This document shows positions 20,356 to 27,868 of a DNA stretch of 64,000 nucleotides, in pieces. Position 1 is the stretch's first letter; every line of letters begins with the position of its first letter. Made by a program: the position numbers and the translations under genes. The DNA lies in NCBI GenBank assembly GCA_963746605.1, contig CAVVCH010000044.1, forward strand, positions 9,415 to 73,414, read 5' to 3'. The notes below the pieces were generated by a model. It was not told the origin of the DNA, searched no databases, and saw only the letters and a program-made list of their open reading frames with translations. This DNA is from CAVQSS01 sp963746605 (GTDB taxonomy: Bacteria > Desulfobacterota > RBG-13-43-22).

Positions 20356-20495
20356 ACGAAATCGAAGAAATCCCTGAACCGCTTCTTTCAGAGGTGCTCC
20401 TTCGGGAAAAGCTGGATATCGCTGTGATGAGCGAAACCTCTTTGGAAAAGGACTGGATGACCCCCGAGGAGGACGAAGCGTGGCAAAGCTTATAA
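20352..20495 (+). CDS. Small antitoxin-like protein, toxin partner missing
   Basis: 47 residues, acidic, ending KDWMTPEEDEAWQSL. This C-terminal pattern is typical of short antitoxins encoded directly before MazF/PemK-type toxins, with the toxin GTG overlapping the antitoxin end. Here the overlapping GTG (20482) opens a frame that reads only VAKLIRCNQ and then unrelated sequence to an early stop, so the toxin body appears deleted. The family assignment is by pattern only. Confidence 0.5.
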   Translation: MNEIEEIPEPLLSEVLLREKLDIAVMSETSLEKDWMTPEEDEAWQSL

Positions 20496-20877
20496 GGTGT
20501 AATCAGATAACAATTGAAGATCGTTACAGGGAAAGATATAAATGTAGAATGCGATTTCATGCTTGTTGATTTCCTAAAGAACAAAATTGAGGATGGTCCT
20601 TTTGGTTTTGTATTTGACAGATATAGGAATCATTCTGTTCAATCTGGTGCCTTTTATCGTTCTATCTATCCTCGGCTGAGGGTGTTCCGCCGACTAAATG
20701 AGCGTTGGCGTGTAAAGAAGGGAAGAAATCGCACGGCGAAGGTTGAAAAGCATTTTGCCGCTCAGGGTACTTCAGGCAACTATCGACGTTCTTCGGCTTG
20801 AGCGGGGGTCTAGAAATATTGAAGCAAGTCTGGGTGTGAAAGATTCAATTCATAGTCACGGCCTGAAATAAAGAAAC
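20496..20877. other. 382-base stretch without a recognisable gene
   Basis: Several short plus-strand frames exist, including one from about 20514 to 20801, but none resembles a known family or has a convincing start. Around 20737-20760 the sequence GAAGGTTGAAAAGCATTTTG closely matches the end of the remnant at 24620-24850 (GAAGGTTCGAAAGCATTTTG). The stretch reads as debris from deletions and insertions. Confidence 0.5.
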
Positions 20878-20906
20878 TTGGGCCCGACCCTTCAAGGCGT
20901 TATAAT
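20878..20906 (+). promoter_or_regulatory. Candidate sigma-70 promoter for the UGA-containing MerB-like gene
   Basis: TTGGGC at 20878-20883 and TATAAT at 20901-20906 are spaced by 17 bases. The -10 box is perfect, while the -35 box matches mainly at TTG. It lies about 130 bases ahead of the ATG at 21039. Predicted by eye only. Confidence 0.45.
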
Positions 20907-20926
20907 ATTTCATCGAGCTATTATAA
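20900..20926. promoter_or_regulatory. Inverted repeat overlapping the -10 box, candidate operator
   Basis: TTATAATA at 20900-20907 and TATTATAA at 20919-20926 are exact complements with an 11-base spacer, lying over and just after the candidate -10 box. This is where a dimeric repressor or activator would act. No regulator gene is adjacent. A good ribosome-binding-like AAAGGAGGTGATAA follows at once, and a second hairpin (GGTGGG/CCCACC, about 20992-21010) lies in the leader. Confidence 0.4.
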
Positions 20927-21038
20927 AAGGAGGTGATAACCTAAGGTTGGGGAGAGAAGACACGTAGCCGCTATTTGGATTCACTTTGTGGCTGGTGGGT
21001 TGTCCCACCGCCGCCAACACCGTAAAGGAGGTAAGGAT

Positions 21039-21779
21039 ATGGAAGCAACCGTATTGGTCCAACAGGCGTACAAAGCCGTCCTGGAGCATTTTGTGAAAAA
21101 CGGGCGGGCCCCCCATTATACCGAACTCGCGGCAACCCTCGGGTTGAAACCCGAAGAGGCCCTGCAGGCCATGCGCAAGGCCGCCGAATCCGCCTTGGCC
21201 AACTGGTTTGTTCAAGAAACGGATTACGTTGAATCCTGGGCGCCTTTTTCCAATGTCCCGACCCACCACCTGGTGACCATCGCTGGAGAACAAAAGTGGT
21301 ACGGCCAGTGAGGGATCGAAGCGCTGGCCGTGCGCTGGCTCTTCCCGGGCACTGAGATCCGTATCGACACGCATTGCCTGGATTGTGGGCAACCCATTCA
21401 GGTCCGCATGCGGGACGAGGATATTCTGGAAGTCAATCCTTCGACGACCGTCGGACATGTAAATATCCCTTTTTCCAAGATCTTAACGGGGGAAGTATCC
21501 TGGGGTAGGGCCTGAAGCCGCATGAACCTCTTCCGGTCGGAAGAACACGTAAAAAACTGGGCGCACTATGATTCCATTTCTGCGGAGTCCATCATGCCTT
21601 TGGCTGACTGGGCCCAGGCCTTCAGCGGGCCCTTGCACAGAAAACGTCTGGAACCGGATTATCTCTCGCGGGTACAGGAATATGCCGGCGAAATGTTCTC
21701 CGAGTTAAAAAAATTGGGTAAAGCGGGCCCTTCTGGACCCCGGCGTAGCCTTGGCCCGAAGAACGCGGAAGCTCCGTGA
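21039..21779 (+). CDS. MerB-like alkylmercury lyase family protein with two in-frame UGA (selenocysteine) codons
   Basis: The frame is continuous from ATG 21039 (preceded by AAAGGAGGT) to the stop at 21777 apart from TGA at 21309 and 21513. The N-terminal 85 residues look like the winged-helix part of MerB. The rest follows organomercurial lyase: WYGQ-U-GIEAL aligns with MerB YAW-C96-ALD, THCLDCGQPI with the Cys117 region, and GRA-U-SRMNLF with SF-C159-CHVHFF. Both UGAs thus replace the two catalytic, mercury-binding cysteines (predicted Sec91 and Sec159), and MerB Asp99 is Glu. A possible one-base loss near 21728 would move the end to TAG 21746. The reaction is presumably carbon-metal or related bond cleavage, but the substrate is unknown. 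An Old Yellow Enzyme gene follows closely. No merA or merR is seen. Confidence 0.85.
21312..21336 (+). promoter_or_regulatory. Candidate SECIS after first UGA
   Basis: Eight bases after the UGA at 21309 comes AGCGC (21320-21324), a seven-base loop TGGCCGT containing GG, and GCGCT (21332-21336). This is a perfect five-pair, 17-base upper stem-loop, the same size as the minimal SelB-binding hairpin of E. coli fdhF. Structure drawn by eye. Confidence 0.55.
21516..21544 (+). promoter_or_regulatory. Candidate SECIS after second UGA
   Basis: Thirteen bases after the UGA at 21513, TCTTCC (21529-21534) pairs perfectly with GGAAGA (21539-21544), leaving the loop GGTC. The G-G-U-C loop resembles the SelB-contacting apical loop of the fdhF SECIS. 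It lies wholly inside coding sequence, as bacterial SECIS elements do. Confidence 0.6.
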
Positions 21780-21802
21780 GAAATAGTAGCGAAGGGAAAA
21801 CT

Positions 21803-22913
21803 ATGTCTAAACTATTTGAATCCACCGAAATCAACGGTATGAAATTGTCCAATCGCTTCGTTCGTTCGGCCACCTGGGAAGGAATGGCCGGAGACGACGG
21901 CTCGGTAACCCCGGCCCTGGTGGATCTCCTGGCCCGGTTGGCCCGGGGACAAGTGGGGCTGATCATTTCCAGCCACGCCTACATCAAACCGGAAGGCCAG
22001 GCCGGTCCCAAACAAGTAGGGGTGTATCAGGACACCTTGGTCCCCGGGCTCAGTCAGATGACCCGGGCCGTTCATGAGCAGGGCGGCCGCATTGTTCTTC
22101 AACTGGCCCATGCCGGTGGTTTTGCCAATTCCAAACTGACCGGACAGATCCCCTTGGCTCCCTCGGCCATAGAGGGATTTTCAAAAACCCTGCCGAAAGA
22201 AATGACTCTCGAGGATATCCGGGAAGTTGACGGAGGCCTTTGGCCTGGCGGCCCGGAGGGCTCAAGAAGCCGGATTCGATGGCGTGCAGATTCATGCCGC
22301 CCATGGCTATCTGTTGAGTCAATTCCTCTCCCCTCTTTTTAATAAACGCCTCGATGATTACGGTGGATCGGTAGAAAACAGGTACCGGGTCCTGGGACAA
22401 GTCCTAAAAAAAGTGCGCGCAACGGTCGGGGAACATTTTCCGGTGCTGGTCAAGCTCAATTCCCAGGATTTCCTGGAAGGAGGGCTCCTTCTGGAGGATT
22501 CCGTAAAAATCGGCCGCTGGCTTCAGGATGACGGAATTGATGCCATCGAGCTGAGCGGTGGAACGTTGAAATCGGCCCCTTTAAGCCCTTCCCGGTCGGG
22601 CATTACCAGCGAAGAAAAAGAGGCCTATTTTACGGAAGGGGCCAAGGCCTTCAAGAAAAAAGTAACCGTCCCGATCCTGCTGGTCGGCGGCATCCGTTCC
22701 TGGCCGGTGGCGGAACGGATCATCGAACAGGGAATCGCGGATTATATCTCGATGAGCCGGCCGTTCATTCGAGAGCCGGGACTCATTCGGCGTTGGCAGT
22801 CCGGAGACCTTCGCCCGGCCTTGTGCCTCTCCGATAACCAATGTTTCGGCCCGGCCATGGCCGGCGAAGGGATCTATTGCGTGGTGGAGAAAAAAGAAAA
22901 AGAAAAAAGTTGA
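21803..22913 (+). CDS. Old Yellow Enzyme family NADH:flavin oxidoreductase (frameshift)
   Basis: FMN-dependent ene-reductase of the OYE/YqjM-like group. LFESTEINGMKLSNRFVRSA, QLAHAGG, HAAHGYLLSQFLSP and DYGGSVENR are conserved and place FMN and substrate residues. The C-terminus keeps the barrel motif VGGIRSWP and ends with CLSDNQCFGP. The C-terminal iron-sulfur and NAD domains of 2,4-dienoyl-CoA reductase are absent, so it is the short form (about 370 residues). An extra T near 22229 splits it, and removal joins IREV to TEAFGLAARRA. The start at ATG 21803 lies 24 bases after the MerB-like gene stop, suggesting co-transcription. Confidence 0.88.
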
Positions 22914-22941
22914 GGCCATAGACGGCGTCAGCCCAGTAATA

Positions 22942-23095
22942 AGGATCTGTAAACAAATAACCTTAGACAAAGCGACACTACAACCGTTCGCCCTGAGCTT
23001 GTCGAAGGGTGAACGATACGACCATGCTTCGACAGGCTCAGCATGAACGGAGATACCGCGGCAATGTACAGCTTATTTCTTGAGGGGTTCTAAGG
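22942..23095. repeat. Dispersed repeat, copy B (partner at 7666-7818)
   Basis: Nearly identical to the element at 7666, in the same orientation, with the same internal hairpin arms. It ends ten bases before the GTG of the PAS protein gene, so it probably supplies or displaces that gene's upstream region. Confidence 0.85.
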
Positions 23096-23105
23096 GTCGG
23101 GCCAA

Positions 23106-23726
23106 GTGAAAACCTTGAATGAAAGAGAAAAAAGCGACTTGCTCAGGACGGTGTTTGATGCGATGCCCTCTCTGGTGTTTGTGGTCGACGAGGATGTGGG
23201 GATTCAAGAGTTCAATGCGGCCGCCTCCGATCTTTTGATGGCCGAGAGGAAGACCGTCCTTAAACACCGCGCCGGCGAAATACTGCATTGCATCCATTCG
23301 AGCGAAGTGCCGGAGGGCTGCGGTAGATCTCCGTCTTGTCAGGACTGCCTGATCAGGAATTCCGTCACGGAAGCCTTCCGGGGGAATCGGGTTGTTCGCC
23401 GACGCACCAGAATAGAGCTCATCCGAGATTCGAAAGAAGTAGAGATTTACGGTCTGATCACCGTTTCTCCCTTTTCCTTCGAGGATAGGCCGCTCGCGTT
23501 ACTGGTGATCGAAGACATCAGTGAAATAGCCGAGATTTCCCGCCTGATATCTATTTGTTCCATCTGCAAAAAAGTGCGCGACGACCAGGAATCCTGGATG
23601 CGGGTCGAAGCCTATTTCAATAATAATTGGGGCGTCGACTTCTCTCATGGGCTTTGTCCGGACTGCTATCAGATTGAGATGGACAAACTGAAAACACTCA
23701 TCAAAGCCGAACAAGATACTCCATAA
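23106..23726 (+). CDS. PAS-domain signalling protein with Cys-rich motifs, no kinase
   Basis: 206 residues. A PAS domain (about 15-150) carries a Cys cluster HCIHSSEVPEGCG...CQDC that is common in Desulfobacterota PAS proteins and may bind a metal or sense redox. The C-terminal part reads ICSICKKVRDDQESW...ICPDCY-like (CSICKK and LCPDCY), a four-Cys zinc-ribbon-like tail usually found at the end of PAS-containing regulators. No histidine kinase or GGDEF domain follows. Starts at GTG 23106 immediately after the dispersed repeat. It could be a truncated sensor or a stand-alone redox adaptor. Confidence 0.8.
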   Translation: MKTLNEREKSDLLRTVFDAMPSLVFVVDEDVGIQEFNAAASDLLMAERKTVLKHRAGEILHCIHSSEVPEGCGRSPSCQDCLIRNSVTEAFRGNRVVRRRTRIELIRDSKEVEIYGLITVSPFSFEDRPLALLVIEDISEIAEISRLISICSICKKVRDDQESWMRVEAYFNNNWGVDFSHGLCPDCYQIEMDKLKTLIKAEQDTP

Positions 23727-23779
23727 TGAATTTCGGAACCGGGACCGAGATTGCCGAACATTAAAAAGGAGGCAAAACA

Positions 23780-24602
23780 ATGAGCACGATTACGACGAAA
23801 GACGGCACACAGATCTATTACAAGGACTGGGGCAAGGGGCGGCCCATCGTCTTCAGCCACGGCTGGCCACTCACTGCCGATAGCTGGGAAACGCAGATGT
23901 TCTTCCTGGCATCCAACGGCTATCGCTGCATCGCCCATGACCGTCGCGGACATGGCCGCTCCAGCCAGCCTTGGAACGGCAACGAGATGAACACCTTCGC
24001 CGACGACCTGGCGACGCTCATCGAGACACTCGACCTCAAGAATGCCGCCTTGTTCGGCTTCTCCATGGGCGGCGGTGAAGTCGCCCGTTATATCGGCCGC
24101 CACGGAACGAAGCGCGTGGCCAAGGCGGGCTCTGATCTCCGCCGTCCCGCCGCTGATGCTGAAGACGGAGGTCAATCCCGGCGGCCTGCCGATCGAAATC
24201 TTCGACCAACTTCGAGCCGCCTCCATCGCCGACCGCTCGCAGCTCTACAAGGATCTCGCCAGCGGACCCTTCTTCGGCTTCAACAGGCCGGGCGCCAAAG
24301 TCTCGCAGGGGCTGATTGACTGGTTCTGGCTTCAGGGAATGCAGGCCGGTCACAAAAACGCGCTCGACTGCATCCAGGCTTTCTCCGAGACGGACTTCAC
24401 CGAGGACCTGAAAAAATTCGACGTGCCGACGCTGATCCTGCACGGCGACGACGACCAGATCGTCCCGATCGGCGCCGCGGCCCTGGCCTCGGCGAAGCTT
24501 GTCAAGAACGCGACCCTGAAGGTCTACACCGGTGCACCGCATGGCCTGACCGACACGCACAAGGACCAGCTTAACGCCGATCTGCTGGCGTTCCTCAAGT
24601 AG
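23780..24602 (+). CDS. Alpha/beta hydrolase, non-heme chloroperoxidase type (frameshift)
   Basis: About 273 residues. HGWPLTADSW forms the oxyanion region, GFSMGGGE holds the nucleophile Ser, and the later LHGDDDQIVP (Asp) and APHGLTDTH (His) complete the triad. The start at ATG 23780 has AAAGGAGG ahead of it. An extra G near 24129 (GGG for GG) breaks the frame, and removal gives VAKAALISAVPPLML. Composition and codon choice (many GCC, CTC and GAC codons) look different from neighbours and resemble alphaproteobacterial copies, suggesting transfer. Physiological substrate unknown. Confidence 0.9.
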
Positions 24603-24619
24603 ACAAAGGAGATATGTAA

Positions 24620-24850
24620 CATCTCAACATTTATTATGATGCGGTCATCGCGTCTCTTCGTGATGCCGAGTCTATTTTGATATTTGGTCCAGGTGAAGCA
24701 AAGGATGAACTGAAAGAACGTCTGGAAGGAAAAAACCTCGGTGGCCGCGTCGTAGGTATTGAAGCAGTCGACAAGATGACGGATCGTCAGATTGCGGGGA
24801 AGGTTCGAAAGCATTTTGCCGAGAGACAGGACGACGCGCCACGCCGGTGA
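24620..24850 (+). pseudogene. C-terminal remnant of a conserved release-factor-like hypothetical protein
   Basis: 76 codons with no start, reading HLNIYYDAVIASLRDAES, then ILIFGPGEAKDELKERL and VDKMTDRQIAGKVRKHF to the TGA at 24848. I recognise this as the second half of a roughly 140-residue conserved protein whose N-terminus usually begins MKTKIGLWIDHRKAVI. The N-terminal half is replaced by the end of the hydrolase gene, so this is a truncated copy in an accessory region. Confidence 0.65.
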
Positions 24851-24908
24851 CCACCGCGTTCGGCCGGGTCATCATCACTTCTTAACACAGCGGGAGGTTC
24901 TGTCCCCC

Positions 24909-25535
24909 ATGAAGATACATAAACCGCGTAAGCCCTTCTCCATGATTCGAGAGTTCCATCTTGCCGACTGGTTCACGCTGGCAAACGCGGTCTGCGGCAC
25001 GGGGGCCTTGTTTTCTATGCTGACGTACCTACAAACGACCGACGTCAGGCATGTCTACTTTGCGTGCGGGATGGTCTTGGCGGCTTTAGTCTTCGATGTC
25101 TTGGATGGACGGATTGCGCGGTGGCGACAGAAGACGTCTGGAATGGGTCGTGAGCTCGACTCTCTGGCTGATGTCATCTCCTTCGGTGTGGCCCCGGCCG
25201 TGATTGCGTATGGCTGCGGCATGCAGGGCCTATACGACCGTATTGTCTTGACCTATTTTGTTGCCTGCGGAGTTTCTCGCTTGGCGCGCTACAACGTTAC
25301 GGCCGATGCGTTGTCTGAGGGCGGCGTCAAAGTGAAGTATTTTGAAGGAACTCCAATTCCAACGTCGCTACTGCTGGTACTGTTGATGTTTTGGGCTGCC
25401 ACACAGGGCGCCTTGCGCGAGTCCCTCTGGTTCGGAAAAGTCGTGTTGGCTGGCTTTACACTTCATCCGCTGGTACTGTTTTTTGCGGTTTCCGGCTCAC
25501 TAATGGTCAGTCGCATACGGTTCCCAAAGCTCTGA
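24909..25535 (+). CDS. pssA: CDP-diacylglycerol--serine O-phosphatidyltransferase
   Basis: 208-residue integral membrane enzyme making phosphatidylserine from CDP-diacylglycerol and serine. The CDP-alcohol phosphotransferase motif DGRIAR-x8-GRELDSLAD is intact (residues about 65-90). There are about six membrane segments. The start is placed at ATG 24909 (MKIHKPRKPF). A psd decarboxylase normally accompanies it but none is in the window. The gene lies in the mixed-origin region between a remnant and the convergent AOR gene, so it may be a second or acquired copy. Confidence 0.92.
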   Translation: MKIHKPRKPFSMIREFHLADWFTLANAVCGTGALFSMLTYLQTTDVRHVYFACGMVLAALVFDVLDGRIARWRQKTSGMGRELDSLADVISFGVAPAVIAYGCGMQGLYDRIVLTYFVACGVSRLARYNVTADALSEGGVKVKYFEGTPIPTSLLLVLLMFWAATQGALRESLWFGKVVLAGFTLHPLVLFFAVSGSLMVSRIRFPKL

Positions 25536-25597
25536 GCTGCTCCCCTGCCCATACTTCGAGCGCCACTCTGCCAATCGGTGCATGCCACAAAGTGAGA

Positions 25598-27484
25598 TTA
25601 TCCTTCCATCGGGAGTGCTGAACAAAGGCCGTCGCATAAGCCCAGCTCCTTCAGACAGCGTCGGGTGGGAACGCCGGTCTCGGGGTCCCACCCCTGCTCG
25701 TCGTAGTAATCCCCCACCATCTGCTCCAGGGCTTCCCGGGTGACCGGGGCGTCGGTCAGGTAATCGCGGAAGCCTTCGGCTCCGAACCACTGCTCCGGAA
25801 ATCCGTCTTCCTTCCGGGAAAATCCCTCCCGGAGGTTGGCCAGCCGCAGCAAGGTCCAGACCCGGTCGGCCCCTTGCCGGAGTCCTTCCAGATCGGTGTC
25901 CAGGCCGGTCACCGCCCGATACAGGTCGGCGCAGAGGGCGGCGCTGTAAAAGCGGTTGACCTGCCCCCGGGCGCAAAGTCCCAGGGACCCGAGGATGGCA
26001 AACCAGCGGTGGGAATATTTGAGCAGGCGGCCGATCCGGAGTTCCGGGGTTTGATCCGCCCGGCCCAGTCCGGGAAGGATGCGCCGGATGGCCTCTTCCG
26101 GCGCGCCCATCCGGTCGAGATGAGAAGGGAAGGCTTCCAGGGGCCGGCGGGCGAAATAGGTCGGCGATCCGCTGGCGCCCACGTGAGGGCCCCGGGGATC
26201 CAACACCTGCCCGAGTTCCTGAGTCCCGAAGAGGTTCCAGATCATCGGCCCCTGGGGACCGATGTACGGCTGCATTCCCTTGACCAGCGGCGGGGCGAAC
26301 CGCCGGGTCTCTTCCCCGAATTCAGCCATTATCCCTTTAAATCCTTTCCCCAGAATCCTTCCCAGGCCCTCCCCCCGGCTGATTTTTCCGGCCCAGGCCT
26401 CCAGGGAAGCCAGTGAACCCATCCGGATTTCCGGATCCGCCTGATCGGCAGGAATAATCCCCTGATCGACCAGTTTCCCGGCCAGGGCCATCACCCCGAA
26501 AAATTCGAACATGTCCAGCCCGTAATCGTCGAGGGTGGTGACGCATTTTACGGCCTCATCCCGATCTTGAAAACCGTATATCAGCGGAGTGACCAGGTTG
26601 GCGGCCGAGGTGGAACAGAGCCGCAACCCCTGAAACGGGCCTGCTTGAAATTCGATCACGTCCTTGTCGCCGATGGGGCAGGAGACGCAGGCCACCCGCC
26701 TCTTTTTTATTTTGAGATAATCTTCCTTGGGCATGAGGGGCAGGGCCTTCAACAGCCCGAGTTCCTGCCACTCTTTCAACTGCGGGTAGCTGCGGATCCG
26801 GGAGAGCAGCCTTTCGTTCAACTCCCGGTACCCTTTAGGGTCGGCCACCCGGACGCCCTTGGTTCCCCTGACCCGGATGGCTTTCAGGTTCTTTGAGCCC
26901 ATCACCGCCCCGAACCCGCCCCGGCCCAGGGTAGCCAGGTTATCGATCGAAGCCATGGAAAAAACCACCCCATTTTCCCCGCCCGGGCCGATGGCAATAA
27001 TACCGGCCGATCGGCCTTCCCTTTTCCAAAGGGTCTCGCAGGTCTCGGCGATCCCCCGGCCCCACAGGAAGGCCGCCTCTTTGATTTCGATCCGATCGTC
27101 CTCGATGTTCAACCAGACCGGCCGGTCGGCCCGGCCTTCGATAATCAAATGGTCGAAACCGGCGTTTTTCAGGTTACAGCCCCAGCGCCCCCCTCCCCCG
27201 CCGCACCAGCCGATCGTTCCGCTGGACGGAAATTTGGTGATGCCGTAGACCCGGGAACTGGCGGGGATGCTGGTTCCCACCAGGGGTCCGGCCCCCAAGA
27301 CCAGGGGGTTGTCCGGGGACAGGGGATCCGTCCCGGGTTTGATTCGGTCACAGGCCAGCTTGACGCACAACCCCAAACCGCCGACATATTTTTCGGCCAG
27401 GCGGACGTCCAGCGGGATTATTTCCGTCTCTCTCCGGGTCAAGTCCACCCGCAGGATCCGGCCGGCGAATCCTCCCGGCTTCAT
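25598..27484 (-). CDS. Aldehyde:ferredoxin oxidoreductase family protein
   Basis: 628 residues. Tungsten/molybdopterin enzyme of the AOR family, oxidising an aldehyde to an acid or acting on an aromatic acyl substrate. The N-terminal domain begins GFAGRILRVDLTRRE, with SSGTIGWCGGGGGRWG and GRGGFGAVMGSKNLKA, typical for the family. The [4Fe-4S] motif reads CVSCPIGD where CxxCxxxC is usual, so the third Cys is Asp. The distal cluster Cys may be in LGLCARG. The start ATG 27484 overlaps the stop of a ferredoxin gene, so the two form an operon and probably a complex. Substrate unknown. Confidence 0.9.
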   Translation of the reverse strand: MKPGGFAGRILRVDLTRRETEIIPLDVRLAEKYVGGLGLCVKLACDRIKPGTDPLSPDNPLVLGAGPLVGTSIPASSRVYGITKFPSSGTIGWCGGGGGRWGCNLKNAGFDHLIIEGRADRPVWLNIEDDRIEIKEAAFLWGRGIAETCETLWKREGRSAGIIAIGPGGENGVVFSMASIDNLATLGRGGFGAVMGSKNLKAIRVRGTKGVRVADPKGYRELNERLLSRIRSYPQLKEWQELGLLKALPLMPKEDYLKIKKRRVACVSCPIGDKDVIEFQAGPFQGLRLCSTSAANLVTPLIYGFQDRDEAVKCVTTLDDYGLDMFEFFGVMALAGKLVDQGIIPADQADPEIRMGSLASLEAWAGKISRGEGLGRILGKGFKGIMAEFGEETRRFAPPLVKGMQPYIGPQGPMIWNLFGTQELGQVLDPRGPHVGASGSPTYFARRPLEAFPSHLDRMGAPEEAIRRILPGLGRADQTPELRIGRLLKYSHRWFAILGSLGLCARGQVNRFYSAALCADLYRAVTGLDTDLEGLRQGADRVWTLLRLANLREGFSRKEDGFPEQWFGAEGFRDYLTDAPVTREALEQMVGDYYDEQGWDPETGVPTRRCLKELGLCDGLCSALPMEG

Positions 27485-27721
27485 GGCTCGACCTCCAGCG
27501 GTTTTTTCTCGAGGGCTTGATAGAAACAATGGTCTGCACAGATCCCGCACCGGTTGCAGTCTTCGCTGAAGGCAATGGTGCAATCGGCGCCCGAGACCTC
27601 CACCCGGATTCGGGCCGCCGAGGGGTTAAAGGCCCGGGTATAGACCTCCGAGCAGGCCAACTGGCAGCGCAGACACCCGGCGCATTTTTCGGGGAAAGTC
27701 GACTAATTGATATTTGGTCAT
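27481..27721 (-). CDS. 4Fe-4S ferredoxin-like subunit of the AOR (frameshift)
   Basis: About 79 residues. Two cluster-binding groups are seen after correction: CAGCLRCQLAC near the start and CNRCGICADHC later, typical of small two-cluster ferredoxins that serve as electron-transfer partners of AOR enzymes. CCCC near 27697 (CCC expected) shifts the frame after VDFP. Starts at ATG 27721 and its TGA overlaps the AOR ATG. Confidence 0.85.
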
Positions 27722-27868
27722 AGCTGGCTGACTCTTTAGCTGGTTATCTGACAATTAAAGTTCAGGTATTTGCAAACTCGAACTTTGATATGTTAGTCTG
27801 ATTATTCGAAAAAAGTAAAGAGCAAACCCCTTGGTATCCATAGCGTGATCCGGATTGGAGGATGTCCA

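Noticed and set aside
20514..20801. 95-codon plus-strand frame as a gene
   Set aside because: No recognisable domain, poor start and position in evident debris. It seems to be a chance frame through fragments.
21039..21779. Reading the MerB-like region as two or three separate small genes or as a pseudogene with two nonsense mutations
   Set aside because: The three open pieces share one frame with no lost codons. The pieces between stops lack ribosome sites and make sense only together, and both stops are TGA at catalytic Cys positions in a selB-positive genome.
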